Assembly (NCBI RefSeq): GCF_901709675.1
Contig: NC_051098.1
Span: 7,567,000-7,630,999, forward strand
Reading direction: 5' to 3'
DNA: 64,000 nt
Source: Syngnathus acus
Taxonomy: Eukaryota > Chordata > Actinopteri > Syngnathiformes > Syngnathidae
In this document: positions 36,045 to 47,679 of the stretch, one piece after another
Layout: every line of letters begins with the position of its first letter
Numbering within the stretch: the stretch's first letter is position 1
Program-made: the position numbers and the translations under genes
Notes under the pieces: generated by a model
Databases searched by the model: none
Told to the model about the DNA's origin: nothing
Seen by the model: the letters and a program-made list of their open reading frames with translations, nothing else

Positions 36045-37640
36045 CTATATTGCACGATTAATCATTCAGTTAATCATTCAGAGAACATAGATTGTGCAAC
36101 TTTGGGTGAAGTAAAAAAAAAAAAAGTTTCAAACAAAAGATGATACATGTTAGGATACCTTATTCACAGACAGTAAAAAATAAAGATCTGATTCATCAAC
36201 AGTATTATCTATGATGGACGATAAATGACACAAATGAACATGTGCAGACAGCACACAAAAAGAGCACTCAGCACAGTAAATCCAGTGGCATGTAATTATT
36301 TCCCCAATGGCTGACCATGTGTTTATCAGAATGGTAATGTGTGCATAATAACAGGCTTCCCAACGCCTGCAAGAATGTCAAGGCTTTCGACATGTCAATC
36401 AAGCCCCAGAATAGAAGGACAAATTATATGCCGCTGTCGTACGAAATGACATCCAGACAATCTACCCACTTCCCAACCCCATTCTCGATTGAGCCATAAA
36501 CTGCCCAGAATATAGCACTAAAGGAAAACTTGTTCTACAATACTAATGAGAGCAATGAACTAAAGAGAAGGCGGACACAGTTAAAGAGGGGGGAATCATC
36601 TCATCAGTGTTCCATAATTTTTATCATGCACATGAACAAATAGGTGGGTTAAATGCATACAACACTGGCTGGAGGCAGACACCAAATAATTTTAAGCTTT
36701 GTTTCTGCCATATAAATGGGGATGGTCAAAATGTCAGCACAGTATTTGGGGGTAAAGATAAATCAAATGCAGAGATGGACATACTATTTGGGTTTTGTCC
36801 ATACATAAACACCACTTTTTTACACAGTAAACCATCAGCATAAATATAAATACTTATCGGGATCAGCTATTCACTTCTATTGTATTGCACATATGGATGC
36901 CCCCCTTCTCATGTTGAAAAAGAAAATGATTGATGATGAAACTTTACAGGGTGTACACTGAAACAATACTATCGGGGAATAACCAGTATCATGACTGTGG
37001 TTCCAAAGTTGTAACCTTGGTGTGTCTTTCTTTGTCTGTATGTTTGGTTCTCATATTGTTTTATTTTGACAAAAGCTGAGCTCAAATGACAACTGTGAGG
37101 GAAGACACATATCAAAAAAGCCCCTGCTTGTGAGAACATTGGTGTCATGCAGGTTTTTGGCTTCATGCCACCTCAAGGCACATCATCACAGCAAAGGAGT
37201 TGTTTATTTTTCCCTCACATTGCCCCTGTCTGGGATACAAACTTTTAAAAGTTATGAAGGACGAGAGAGAGTTCAGAGCAGAGCAGCAATTGCATTAAAA
37301 ACGTATGAGCACCGGCTTGGCTGATTCCTCTGTGTCTCATCTGTTCTGGCAACAAAGCGCTGTGGTTGTCACTCATGAGCTCCAGCGAGCATGCTTGCAA
37401 GGACACTCTGAGCAAAAACTCACTATTTTAAATCTTTAAACACTGAGGGTCACCTGCACAGTTCTTAGACAATTAATGCCGAAGGCCAGGGGGGCAGGAT
37501 GCTGTGTTAGTCTGTATGAGTGAATGCCACTGAATCAAGTTAACCAAGCAGAATTGTCTTACAATAATCAATTCTTAATTTCATGCTGAGTGCCTTAGAT
37601 TAATCTGTGTTGCGAGAGAAACCAATGAGTTTTGATTATA
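36045..37640. other. Noncoding DNA, no gene recognised
   Basis: Unique DNA. The part at 36270-36490 is of mixed composition, includes ATGTAATTATTT, and could be a conserved noncoding element. Open frames up to 78 codons lack recognisable domains. Confidence 0.5.
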
Positions 37641-37985
37641 GGCTGTGCTTGTTAAATGTAAAACAAAACTGAAAACCAATGGAAGGCTACCCACCGTCTC
37701 ATGCATGGAATTAAAGGACCCTACTCACACAGCAATTGACGAGATGATATTTGTCATTAAAATTAAGAGAATTGATTGCATGTATTATGCACTGTACTAC
37801 CTAAAAATCATTTTCTACAAAGATGTTGAGCAGGATGATCCTGCTCTGCATTTAAATGACCTCATCTCACACAGCAGCCTAAGATTCATGAGCTTTGTCG
37901 TATTATCAGAAATATCCAAGTCGCATGAATATCACGACAGTAAAACATTTATTGAAGCTGATTTTCTCAAAATGACAACGTTGAA
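37641..37985. promoter_or_regulatory. Candidate conserved noncoding block inside a 130-codon open frame
   Basis: A plus-strand frame of 130 codons runs 37645-38037. Its translation has no recognised domain and ends in a Gly run encoded by the G-tract, so I do not call a gene. The DNA has few CpGs and contains TCATTAAAATTAAGAG and ATGACCTCATC-like cores. An exon of an unrecognised gene remains possible. Confidence 0.22.
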
Positions 37986-37986
37986 A

Positions 37987-38007
37987 GGGGTGGGGGGGGG
38001 GGGGGGG
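37987..38007 (+). repeat. Interrupted G-run (G4-T-G16)
   Basis: Four G, one T, then 16 G. It is capable of forming a G-quadruplex and is length-unstable. Confidence 0.92.
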
Positions 38008-38339
38008 ACAAGACAGCAGTATAAGGAGAGATGCTGAGTTTCATATCGTCTTATACAATTCTAATCAAGTCTTCCCTCCTGAATGACCTTGATCTGTGCA
38101 AACACAAACACATTGGGGTTCAGGACACTGTCTAATCACTGGAACCAATCTGGTGAAAACAATCACTCCGTTAATTGAGAGTACTCTAGAAGAGGAGTAT
38201 ATCAAGCACACATGCAGGCTTCATTTACAGGCACATATTAGATATTTATGGAGTCATTCCTCTTATCACTTAGGCTTCATAAACAGCCAATTGGGAGCTA
38301 ATGAAATCTGCCTGGTTGAGTCCCAAATCATTTTGATTA
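38008..38339. other. Noncoding DNA, possibly conserved
   Basis: Mixed-composition unique sequence (CTAATCACTGGAACCAATC, CGTTAATTGAGAGTAC, CAGCCAATTGGGAGC). An 84-codon frame runs through it without a recognisable domain. It could belong to the same candidate block as the stretch just upstream. Confidence 0.35.
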
Positions 38340-38396
38340 TAAATAAATAAATAAATAAATAAATAAATATATGTATATATATATATATATTTATTT
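38340..38396. repeat. (AAAT)n-(AT)n low-complexity array
   Basis: AAAT repeats pass into an (AT)n run and back to TTTATTT. Confidence 0.94.
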
Positions 38397-39737
38397 GAAA
38401 ACTAAGTGATTTTACTAATTGTAATTACAGTAGTCAGAATACAGGACCGCCCAACTTGTAAAGTGCATCCAATCAAGAGAGAAGAGGGTGTCTGACTTAT
38501 ATTCTACACAACAATCAAGGGTGTCATTTCCAATAGAAATACATCAATTAAATTGTGTAAGAAATTGTGTTGTCTTTGAGAATAATTCATAATTAGCAAT
38601 GTGGGTTATGGAATAAAGAGGGGAAAAGTGGAACAAAACAGAAATTCTAATCAGCTTTAATTCAAAGTAAAGGTGGGTTTCACCACCATATCTTCTGTCG
38701 CTAACAATAATAATATTTCGACAAAACTCGAAACAAACCTGTACATTTTCACAGAAGCAGTATACAATTATTTTCTGAGCTCAAAATGGGCTTCTGAAAA
38801 TAGCAATAGTTCTGGTGGTGTTTTATCAGAGATGATAATAATAGAAATTGTATTTTGGCAGGAGTATTGTAATGGCAGTGATAATATCTGATATTGTGCA
38901 ATTTAAAGCTCTGATAACCTTAAAAAATCCATGTAGAGCAATGATTGCTCCACTGAGTGCCATACTGAGTGCTGTACTGGTCTTTGAATTGCTTGAAAGT
39001 ACGAAGAAAACAAAAAAAACAACAAAAAAAAGACTGTGATGGACTCTCGTACATTGTATTCTTGGTGATTTGTTGGTAAATCTGTTCAAAAATACCATTC
39101 TGTTCCAGATTATCAAATGAGATTGTTTTGCTGCTTCTTACCAGTCTATGAAGCCATCCAACCGAACAAGTAGTTAGGAACCCTGCTCTCCACCACGTAC
39201 TGCCATCCGAGAAAATGGCTTCTTTTCACATAATACAGAGATAAGCTTGCTATCTCTCACCAGTATATGTCAAGTGCCATTAGTTTCGCAGCTATTTCAT
39301 TTTGCTCGGTGGATCCATACTCTGTTGCCGCTAATGATAAAGTCACTTAAATGGATACTGCTGAGGCTCGCTGGAGATAATCTTCACCAAAGAGTCGTCG
39401 TTTTCTGAAGGCTCACCTTGACTTTGGAATAATGTGTTCGTGGCCATTGTGCCAAACACCATATGTGAATTTTGGTTATGAATGCTTTATGTACAATTGA
39501 TGAAAGGGCACTTACATGAATTATGGCTTGTCTATTGGAAATGTGATTAAAAAACAGCATGCTCAATGAAAAACGGATTATTTAATTTGTTTTTGTTTAA
39601 TTCAGAGAAAATTATCTCAATTAATCCATTTGTCGCTTTGTTTTTTTGCTGTTGAGAGAGAACGGAAATGTACTTATTGTGGTTCCTGACAATGAAACTA
39701 ATTAAGAATTATATTTGTTGAATGAAATAGTAAATAG
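38397..39737. other. Noncoding DNA, no gene recognised
   Basis: AT-rich unique sequence. Open frames of 96 codons (minus strand) and 63 codons (plus strand) overlap at 38826-39116 and show no recognisable domain. Confidence 0.6.
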
Positions 39738-39745
39738 TACACAAT

Positions 39746-40103
39746 CCATCCATTTTCTATACCGCTTGTCCCCACGGGGGTCGCGGGCGTGCTGAAGCCT
39801 ATCCCAGCAGTCATCGGGCAGTCGGCGGGGGACACCCTGAACTGGTTGCCAGCCAATCACAGGGCACACAGAGACGAACAACCATTTGCACTCGTACTAA
39901 CACCTAGGGGCAATTTGGAGTGCTCAACCGGCCTACCAAGCATGTTTTTGGGATGTGGGAGGAAACCGGAGTGCCCGGAGAAAACCCACGCGGGTCCGGG
40001 GAGAACATGCAAGCTCCACACAGCGAGGGCCGGAGGTGGAATCGAACCCGCACCATCCAAACTGTGAGGTGGTCGTGCTAACCAGTGCCCCACCGAGCCG
40101 CCC
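39746..40103 (-). mobile_element. Full-length tRNA-derived SINE with 8-bp target-site duplication
   Basis: On the minus strand the element starts GGGCGGCTCGGTGGGGCACT. It has a box A-like TGGTTAGCACG (plus-strand 40074-40084) and a perfect box B GGTTCGATTCC (40038-40048), which are the internal RNA polymerase III promoter parts of a tRNA head. A body with GGGTTTTCTCCGGGCACTCC follows, then the 3' module with CTGTGATTGGCTGGCAACCA and GGGGACAAGCGGTATAG, and a short GGAT tail. The flanks are TACACAAT at 39738-39745 and 40104-40111, an exact duplication. The element is 358 bp and should be transcribed by polymerase III if active. A 92-codon frame across it is not a gene. The family name is not known to me. 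Confidence 0.95.
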
Positions 40104-40111
40104 TACACAAT

Positions 40112-42529
40112 ACATTAACTTCTAAATTAATTGTCATTTAAAACTGCAGTTATCTACATCGTAGTCTTATGTCATTAAAAATGTGACTCCTCCTCGGAAG
40201 GAGAAATGGTTGAAGGTCAAAGAGTTTTTTTATTTAGTTTCAGTTCAACATTAATCGAGAAGGCTACCACCATAGGTATCCATCTAATCCATTTTATGCA
40301 TGGATATGATATATACAGTTTATTTGGAGCAGCTCTATATCATACTCAATTTCCCTACCATGACTTCACTTATTGCCATAGCAACTTATGCTAAATCCTT
40401 TCAATTCGCAGCAAAGATTAGGGCTTCCTCAGTAAGACTCTTAAGACCATCCATTTTCATTCCGTATAATTTCTACACAAATATAGCAGTTTACTGGAGT
40501 AAATTAAGCATAAATCACAATAATTCCCAAAACATACATCAACTTATCAATACTTTGTGTGGCTCCTGGCAAAGCAGTACCATAAATATACTAATTTTTT
40601 CATTTCACTGATACATGTCAAGCTTGAGAACTATACTCTTCTAACATCTCTACTTTAACACTGTCACAAAAATCGCATTGATGCCGTGTTGCATTTAGGA
40701 AATACAAAAATGCGCTTATATTACGCTTGTATTTTAAGAGACAAAATTATGAAAAATGACACGCATGAATTTATGTAAAATGTGTCACAGGGCTCAAATT
40801 GAATCCAATGACTAAATGATTGTGATTTATAATTTATCTTAATCCATTTTTTTATGCTATTCATAGCAGCCATCACAGATATTTCTCAGGTGGTTCGTTG
40901 AATTTTCGTAATACAGTGCTCACAATTATACTAAAAAAAGAATGACAATTGCTGTAGAAATGACAATATAGATGCAAGGACTTAAAGCAACCAAATGTGA
41001 CAGCTTTCTGTTGTCTAATCCTTCTTAAGTGTAATGCGCTTGGGGTACTGCTCTTTGTAAAGAATATGAATACTTCGCCAGTTTCTGCGAGTCTCACAAG
41101 AAATTCCGCCTTTTTGCTCAATAAGAAAACACTTTATACATTGGCTTATAGTCAGCTTCTGAAGCTGGCAATGTACATTTGGTATTAATTAAAAAGTAAT
41201 AACAATGGAGTAAATCAATTTAAAATAGTATTAATATAGCCACTGCATCATACTGTGAGCATTAGTATTAACCAGAGGGCACGAAGATAAATAGAAAATA
41301 GAAGATAAAATCAGCAAATGCAAAAGTGGCAATTTTGTAAAGATAATATTCTTGAAATCATGTTAAATTTAACAATATAATGGGACATTATTAAAGTAAT
41401 ATTCATTGTGAACTCAACTGTCCTAATTTGATATTTCAATTGTGAGCTGGGACCTTGACAGTTCTCCAATAGAAGTGAACAAAAAACAATTATTATTCTG
41501 AGTGAATAGATTTTTCAATGGCATTTCTTTTGTTTGGTTAGCTGTGTCTCCTTGAAAAGAAAGATGTATGGACCATTGTGGATAAAATCAGTCCCTTTTC
41601 AGAACATACAGTATGTGACCAGAAAGACCTTCAGAAGCATAGATAAAGCAAAACACTGCAGTGTGCCTATTGTTTCACAAGCACAAACCAAACAGAATCC
41701 AGCAAATGCTCAGATCACATTTCATGAACTATAAATTATTATTTATTCTTTGTTGATGTCAAATTATCATATCAGCAACAATACCATATACTGCTATACT
41801 GTAACAATATAAAGATCAAAGTTGAAAACTTTCACACAAAAAAAAGAAAAAACAAAAGATTTATTAGGGCTATTTTTGCTCTTTAACATTTACTCAAGGA
41901 GTAATAGGAAAATAAATGACATCTCTCAACTGACCTCTGTAGCGGTCACCCCAATCACAAACAGTAGGATTCCAGCCACTGATAGTGACTGAGGTTGTGG
42001 TTTGCAGCTAAGTAAATTCATCAAGAGTCAAGGTACATTTTACTCATCAAGATTCCGTCTCCAATCAACCTCAACAGCAAGCCAATTGGTATTGTAGCTC
42101 TGCGAATGTGACCCTTAGCCACTGGACAAGGACCTTCTGCTCCCAACAGCATCTAAACAAAATGAACTGTAAAACCGGTAACCAAGTAAAATCTAGTGAA
42201 CATTCTTTGGACCCAACCATGACAATGAATGATCTCAAGTATAACGTTATTTCCCAACTGTGTCTAGTCAACAAATGTGAATTGGAGTGGAAAACCTATA
42301 TATAGTGCACCAGTTTGTTGTAAATAATACACAATTATGACTACAGTCCAGTACATATACTATTTAAAAAGTAGGAAACAGAATATCAATCCAGTTTGGT
42401 TGGTAGTGTGAAACAGGGCATCATGATACCTTCCTGTCCAGTAATGTCGGCTTGCTATAGGTGGATTAAACAAGGTCCCAAACTGAGTGCTACAGATTGT
42501 TGGGATTTAGAGATTTGATGGAGAGGGAT
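40112..42529. other. Noncoding DNA, no gene recognised
   Basis: AT-rich unique DNA. A 103-codon plus-strand frame at 40300-40611 and several of 60 to 82 codons have no recognisable domain. An eight-A run lies near 41838. No repeats of note. Confidence 0.6.
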
Positions 42530-42740
42530 TGACGGTAGTGCGTGTAGATCGGGGTGGAGATTGAGAGCAGATGGCTGTGATTTGGGAGCGATTATCCAGC
42601 CGGTATTGTCACTGATCTCCATCATCCTGTTTCAATTTCTCAGGAAGTGCAGCTCATCTCAGACAGAGAATCCAGCTGCCAAAATCCCTGGCAATGGACT
42701 GTGTTAATGGGTGAGGATTAATGATACCTCTTTACCAATT
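42530..42740. promoter_or_regulatory. Candidate conserved noncoding block
   Basis: Mixed-composition sequence with GATTATCCAGCCGG, TCTCAGGAAGTGCAGC (an Ets-type GGAAGTG core) and GGATTAATGATACC. No long open frame and no repeat family. Inference only. Confidence 0.25.
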
Positions 42741-43108
42741 TCTACAGCGCATATACACTTTCCCTGACCATGACCAGCTAGGGCCATAAAGTTAGCCGAG
42801 CAATTATAATGTGTGTATGCCTAGGACCATCCCTTCTCAGTGCAAAGAGAAATTCTGGGGACTGTTATTACTGGAAATTTGTAGTAATCTTGGAAATCTC
42901 AAGAGCATCAGAGCCCCCCAAAAAAAACCTGCCTACAAGGAAACATGGTTTAAAAAAAAAATCTCAAGGCTCAAAAAGACTTGTTTTCTTTGAGGAGCAG
43001 TTTTGCTCGTCATTAATATAATTTGAGGAGAAACATAAATTTGAAGAACCCTTTTTTGCAGGTTAATGCCAGGGCCCAAAATCATTTTATTATGACAATA
43101 TCTATTCA
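42741..43108. other. Noncoding DNA, no gene recognised
   Basis: Two overlapping plus-strand frames of 70 and 60 codons at 42809-43021 are in different registers of the same DNA and have no recognisable domain. Confidence 0.6.
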
Positions 43109-43168
43109 TCCATCAATTACGGTCACGGGTGTGCTGGAGCCTCTCTCAACGGGCTTTGGGCAGTAACA
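43109..43168 (-). mobile_element. SINE 3'-tail remnant
   Basis: CATCCATCAATTACGGTCAC, then GGTGTGCTGGAGCCTCTCTC and GGGCTTTGGGCAGTA. This is the tail side of the SINE family read on the minus strand, with deletions. The rest of the element is not recognisable and no duplicated target is visible. Confidence 0.65.
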
Positions 43169-45329
43169 AATGAAAGCTTGGATTGTTGTTTTTTCAAATG
43201 CATCTAAAAGCAAGTTGTAAATTCTTAAATTTACACTGTGAATAACAATAGTTTATTTTCTTGTCTAGAAACATTCTCATTGGGGCAATTTGAACACTAA
43301 ATCAAAGTTTTGGCTTATAGTAGTATTTGTGAATAATACATTTTAATAATACTAATACCATTTAGTAAATGTGTTGTATGCTATTTTAGTAAAGTAAATT
43401 GATTAAAAAAAATCCATTGGAATGGCAACATTTGTTGGATAAATATCAAAAGTAAAAAATGATTGAGCTGGGACAAACTCTGTAAATATCCCCTGATTTT
43501 GTCTGGTTCATGCAAAGTAAACACCTGTGCTACACATTAATTTAGCATCACATCCTGCTGCAACAACACTTTGAAGTTAGTCAATTTTATTTTAAACCCT
43601 TTATCTGGTAACCAGATGTTTCATTTCAGAAACACTGGCAGCTATTCTATTAGATTGTGTTATCGGGAAAAGGAGATTATATTGAGGGTGAAGGCTAAAG
43701 TTGGAATTAAGTGAGACTCCCTTTATGTGTGTGTGTCACCTTGCCTGCAGTGTCACTCTCACTAGGTTCAGCGGGTTCAGTGTTTTCTGTGACATGATGC
43801 GCCGTGGAAAAACAACTTTTCAGACAATTTATAGCAATTATGGAGTGTGCGCTGGCTTCCCAACACAACACCGACCCCCATGCTCGTTCATTGTCTCTTT
43901 AGAGCAGCAGTTGGTGTTAGTGACTCATGCTAACTCACCCCAAAAAAGAGGAGCCCTAAATTTAGAGCTGGTGGTACCTTAATAATAGGATGATACAATG
44001 GGCAAGACTGCACCCAAGTAACTTCACAGCAACGTGCATTTTACAACACATTCTTACTAAAATATTACTCCGGTTAAAGACAAGTAATGTGTGGCAACCT
44101 AATAAAAATGAGCTTGTCATGACTATGTTCAATTACAATTCTGTCAGGCGTTCAGCTCAGGAGTGGGATGGAGATGTATTCTGTGTGACTTCAAAGTCAC
44201 TTTGTTAGAAAAAGGATAAAAAAAAACATTTGTCTGCAATTTGTTTAGGATACTGTGGCCAACTGTTTCAAATAAAGCAGGCATTATTAGATCCTAAAAG
44301 CCAGAATCCCTTTTGTTCTTTAGATTTATTGGAGGGCGCATACCCTGTGCTCAGCTTTTACAATGAGACAAAAAGGACAAGAACATTTCAAGCGGCTTTA
44401 ATGGCTTACAATACGCTCCAAGGACACCTCAACATATTATATGTATTCCGATAAATAACTGCGTATAAAACAAAGCTGGAAGGAAGGTAAGATTACCGTA
44501 TATTTCGTAGACACTACATTTTATTTAAGCAGATGTTTAAAACAATCTACAGTGAAGGAAAATATTCATAAGCATATGAAAGAAATATTAAATAAAGCTT
44601 ATATATAAAAACATATACTTCTAACCGTGGGAAGACACCACAATTTTCTTAACATGAAATTGAGGCATTATAACAACAAGGGATTGCCCTGTGAATATAT
44701 TTACTTAGAAAAAGCAAAACATTTAGGCTTCTTGCCTTGGGAGCTAATTGACTTCTCTAACAATGTAATGCTTGGCTGATTTGCATTCACACAGGGGTGA
44801 GAAATTGAATTTTGTTGCAGGTTTCAGAGTGTGCAAGAAGAGAAAAAAACTGCTTGGCAGGATTTAAGTGTGTAAGATGGATCTGTATCTGGTTTTGCTA
44901 GTAATGTTTCAAACACAGTGGTGCAATTGTTTTATTGACCAGCCCACAATGAAAAATGCAAAGCCTTACTAAAAAAATGTCAGATAATAGGAATAAGAAT
45001 GGCTTATGTAGTTATAATTTTCAATTTGACAAAAAATAGGTGTGAGAACTACTTAAAATCATTAGGCTTTGATAACCATCATCCCAGAATGGATTGTATA
45101 AGACCTTAGAGGTACTACTGTACTCAGGATGTAGCAAAAATGTAATGGAAATATTGTTCAATAACAAACAATTCCAAGAAAAAAAACACCAACAAGTATT
45201 AACAAGAAGGAGCACAGCAAAACAACAAATCTACATTAATACAAGAGTACTTTGAGAGTCAAATCAGGCATACAGTTCAAGAGTTCAAGCAGGAAGCCAC
45301 TAACTCTCTCAAGTATGGACTTCAAGAGT
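43169..45329. other. Noncoding DNA, no gene recognised
   Basis: AT-rich unique sequence. A perfect short hairpin, GTGACTT-CA-AAGTCAC, lies at 44185-44200. An octamer ATTTGCAT is at 44779-44786. Frames of 93 and 74 codons lack recognisable domains. Confidence 0.55.
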
Positions 45330-45680
45330 TGCATCCCCACATTCTCGAGAGGTTTGTAGCCTTTATGTGTGTGCCACTGATTAGCGGAAAAAAACACTTG
45401 TCTTGTTGTGACTTGACCTTTACCTCCTGTGTCCACCAAACAGTGACTTCCCTGTACTTAAGGAGCAAGTCATTTGCCAGCTCCCACAGCCTAATTGGAC
45501 ATATAATTAATTCCCTTACCTTGAGCTAATTGGAAAGACTCCTAATTACACTTCTAAATGTTAAATTCTCAAGGCATGGTCGTAGGACAAGTGCACTCTG
45601 ATTAATTTTGAGCTATCCAAGCTATTGCCAATTACATCAAGGTGGTGTCCAATTAAAGTCTTAGTTAGTTTGGCGCAGCA
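45330..45680. promoter_or_regulatory. Candidate enhancer with clustered homeodomain-type cores
   Basis: CTAATTGG occurs at 45491-45498 and again at 45526-45533. TAATTAAT is at 45504-45511 and CCTAATTACA at 45541-45550. ATTAATTTTGAG and CCAATTACATC follow by 45640, and CCAATTAAAG by 45660. Seven or so TAAT cores in about 170 bp is dense. In AT-rich DNA some excess is expected by chance, so the call is tentative. There is no coding frame of note. Confidence 0.3.
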
Positions 45681-46230
45681 GGAAACAAACAAACAAATAA
45701 GCAAAAAACCCTACAATATGACAGAAGGTGACTAACCAGTGAATATTTGTTTTTAACTGAGATATACATATGTTTGGCTGGAAAATATGTATCGTTCATG
45801 CTGGTTTAAAGTAATTTTTTCATTGATATTAAAATATTAAATTTCTAAAAAAAAGAATCATTATTGTTATTATTAGCATTATTATTAACATGATTAGCAT
45901 TATTATTATTGGTTTTATTACTGTTACATTTATGTTTTTGTACCTTTGTATACCGTGATTTGTTTTCCATCACAAAACTGCCCTGCCTGCCTGGGTTGCC
46001 TTGTTTGAGGTGTTTCTACTCTTGAGTGCTGTCTGGTTTTGTTTACTTTCCCACAAGGCATTACTCTCACATGGGCGGTATGAAGTGAATTTGGAGAAAT
46101 ATCAGACTGGGAAACATGAGGAGCCTGCTGTAGTAGTGGAACAACTTCTGACTTTTATTTATATTGCTTTGGAAGATGTATTACTTTACAATCACTTGTA
46201 TAGTATTTATCGTACCGTATTTACAGTAAA
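45681..46230. other. Noncoding DNA, no gene recognised
   Basis: An (ATT)n-like low-complexity stretch lies at 45860-45920. The 115-codon frame at 46001-46348 runs into the tetranucleotide array and is not a gene. Confidence 0.6.
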
Positions 46231-46560
46231 TTTATATCTATACATATATATGTCTCTCCCCATATATATATCTATATATCTATCAATCGATCGATATAGA
46301 TATATATATCGATCGATATATATCTATATCTATCAATTGATCGATTGATATAGATATATAGATCGATCGATCTATCAATATATGTATCTATCGATCGATC
46401 GATCTATTAATATATCTATATATATCGATCGATCTATCAATATGCTATCTATATCTATTGATCGATCTATCAATATATCTATATTGATCGATCTATCCAT
46501 CCATCTATCTATCTATCCATCTATCCATCTATCGATCGATTCTGCTCGATCGATTGATAG
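46231..46560. repeat. TATC/GATA/ATCG tetranucleotide array, GATC-rich and near-palindromic
   Basis: Mixed TATA, TATC, GATA, ATCG and ATCC units. I count about 17 GATC tetramers between 46286 and 46560. One segment centred on ATCGATCGAT at about 46309-46318 has arms GATATAGATATAT and ATATATCTATATC that pair almost perfectly, so a cruciform is possible. The Ser-Ile-Tyr-rich frames through it are repeat translations. Confidence 0.92.
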
Positions 46561-46574
46561 ATCCTGTATAGATA

Positions 46575-46694
46575 CTGCGATTGGCTGGCCACCAGTTCAG
46601 GGTGTCCCCCGCCTACTGCCCGATGACTACTGGGATAGGTTCCAGCACGCCCGCGACCCCCGTGGGGACAAGCGGTACATATAATGGATGGATA
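46575..46694 (+). mobile_element. SINE 3' module, 120 bp, with 10-bp target-site duplication
   Basis: It starts CTGCGATTGGCTGGCCACCA, runs through CAGGGTGTCCCCCGCCTACT and GTGGGGACAAGCGGTACA, and ends in a GGAT tail. It is flanked by TGTATAGATA at 46565-46574 and 46695-46704, though the surroundings are low-complexity TATAGATA DNA. It lacks the tRNA head and body. Its start coincides with that of the module at 32930-33046. Confidence 0.9.
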
Positions 46695-46704
46695 TGTATA
46701 GATA

Positions 46705-47679
46705 TATACATATATATCAGAACATGACATTGACAAAATAAGTCCTACTTCCACTATGGCCTCCATGTCTGCACTTGCATGATGTGGTGCGAGTGCAGTG
46801 TGGATCTCAAGTGGCAGAGGGACTCAGCTTGTGCCACTGGCTCAAACCTTGACCCAGCAACAGCACTCGTGTCGGTCCTCGTCACAGAGGATTGCTCTTT
46901 CTGTCTGTCTTAACAATCCAGCTCGGGCGAGTTGATGGCCCTAAGAAAACTGTAAACAGCAAAGACATACTCCCGAGTCTGTTGACACGAAAATCTAGGA
47001 TGGGGAAAAAAATGAATATTGATCCAAAAAGTGTGTTTTAGTTTAATCAAGTTCAGATTTTTTTTTCCGCTGAAAATATAAGCTCTAAACATGGACTAGA
47101 AATTTTATAACCCTCGATTTTTTAGGCCAATGATTTTATATTTGCATTTCATAACATTTATTATTGGGAAAATTATTATTTTTTTCATTCGGCTTTCCAG
47201 CATCCACATGCAATTTCTCTAGACATTGTTTCTAGTTATTTATATGATTAATATTATTAGTATCGGTATTAGTAGTAGAACATCTAGATTTATTGATTCA
47301 TTAATTAGCTTTAGGATTTTTATTAGCAGCTATGCTTCTTTGATTTTTGGTTGGAAATGTTGACTGATGTCAGCAAATAAAGGCCACAGAAACTGCTTGT
47401 GTATGTTGAGGATGATGAACAAGAGTACTTCAAATCTCTTGAGACAACCCGCAGCTGTCTTATTGTCATCAAAATAGATGTGCCCCTGATGAAAAGCCCC
47501 CACTCTTTGCTCTCAAATACGGACTGCACAACATCCTGATATGAAGAAACCTGCTTGTTTTCGTTACCTTTGAAAGCAAAGCATCTATCAAAAAAGTCAT
47601 ATTGTAGCCACTCTAGGGAGTGTCATCTTTTGTGTGAAAAAGACCGTATACTCTGAACCGCTTAAGTGGGATATTGTGT
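46705..47679. other. Noncoding DNA, no gene recognised
   Basis: Unique AT-rich sequence. Minus-strand frames of 60 and 68 codons have no recognisable domain. Confidence 0.6.

Noticed and set aside
39789-40067. 92-codon frame with Pro/Gly/Cys-rich translation
   Set aside because: Lies wholly inside the SINE. SINE-derived frames like this are commonly mispredicted as proteins.
40038-40084. tRNA gene suggested by box A and box B
   Set aside because: The boxes belong to a SINE head; no cloverleaf with acceptor stem pairing can be traced, and the sequence continues into the SINE body and tail.
46001-46684. Open frames rich in Ser, Ile, Tyr, Asp and Arg
   Set aside because: They translate the TATC/GATA/ATCG array and the SINE module.
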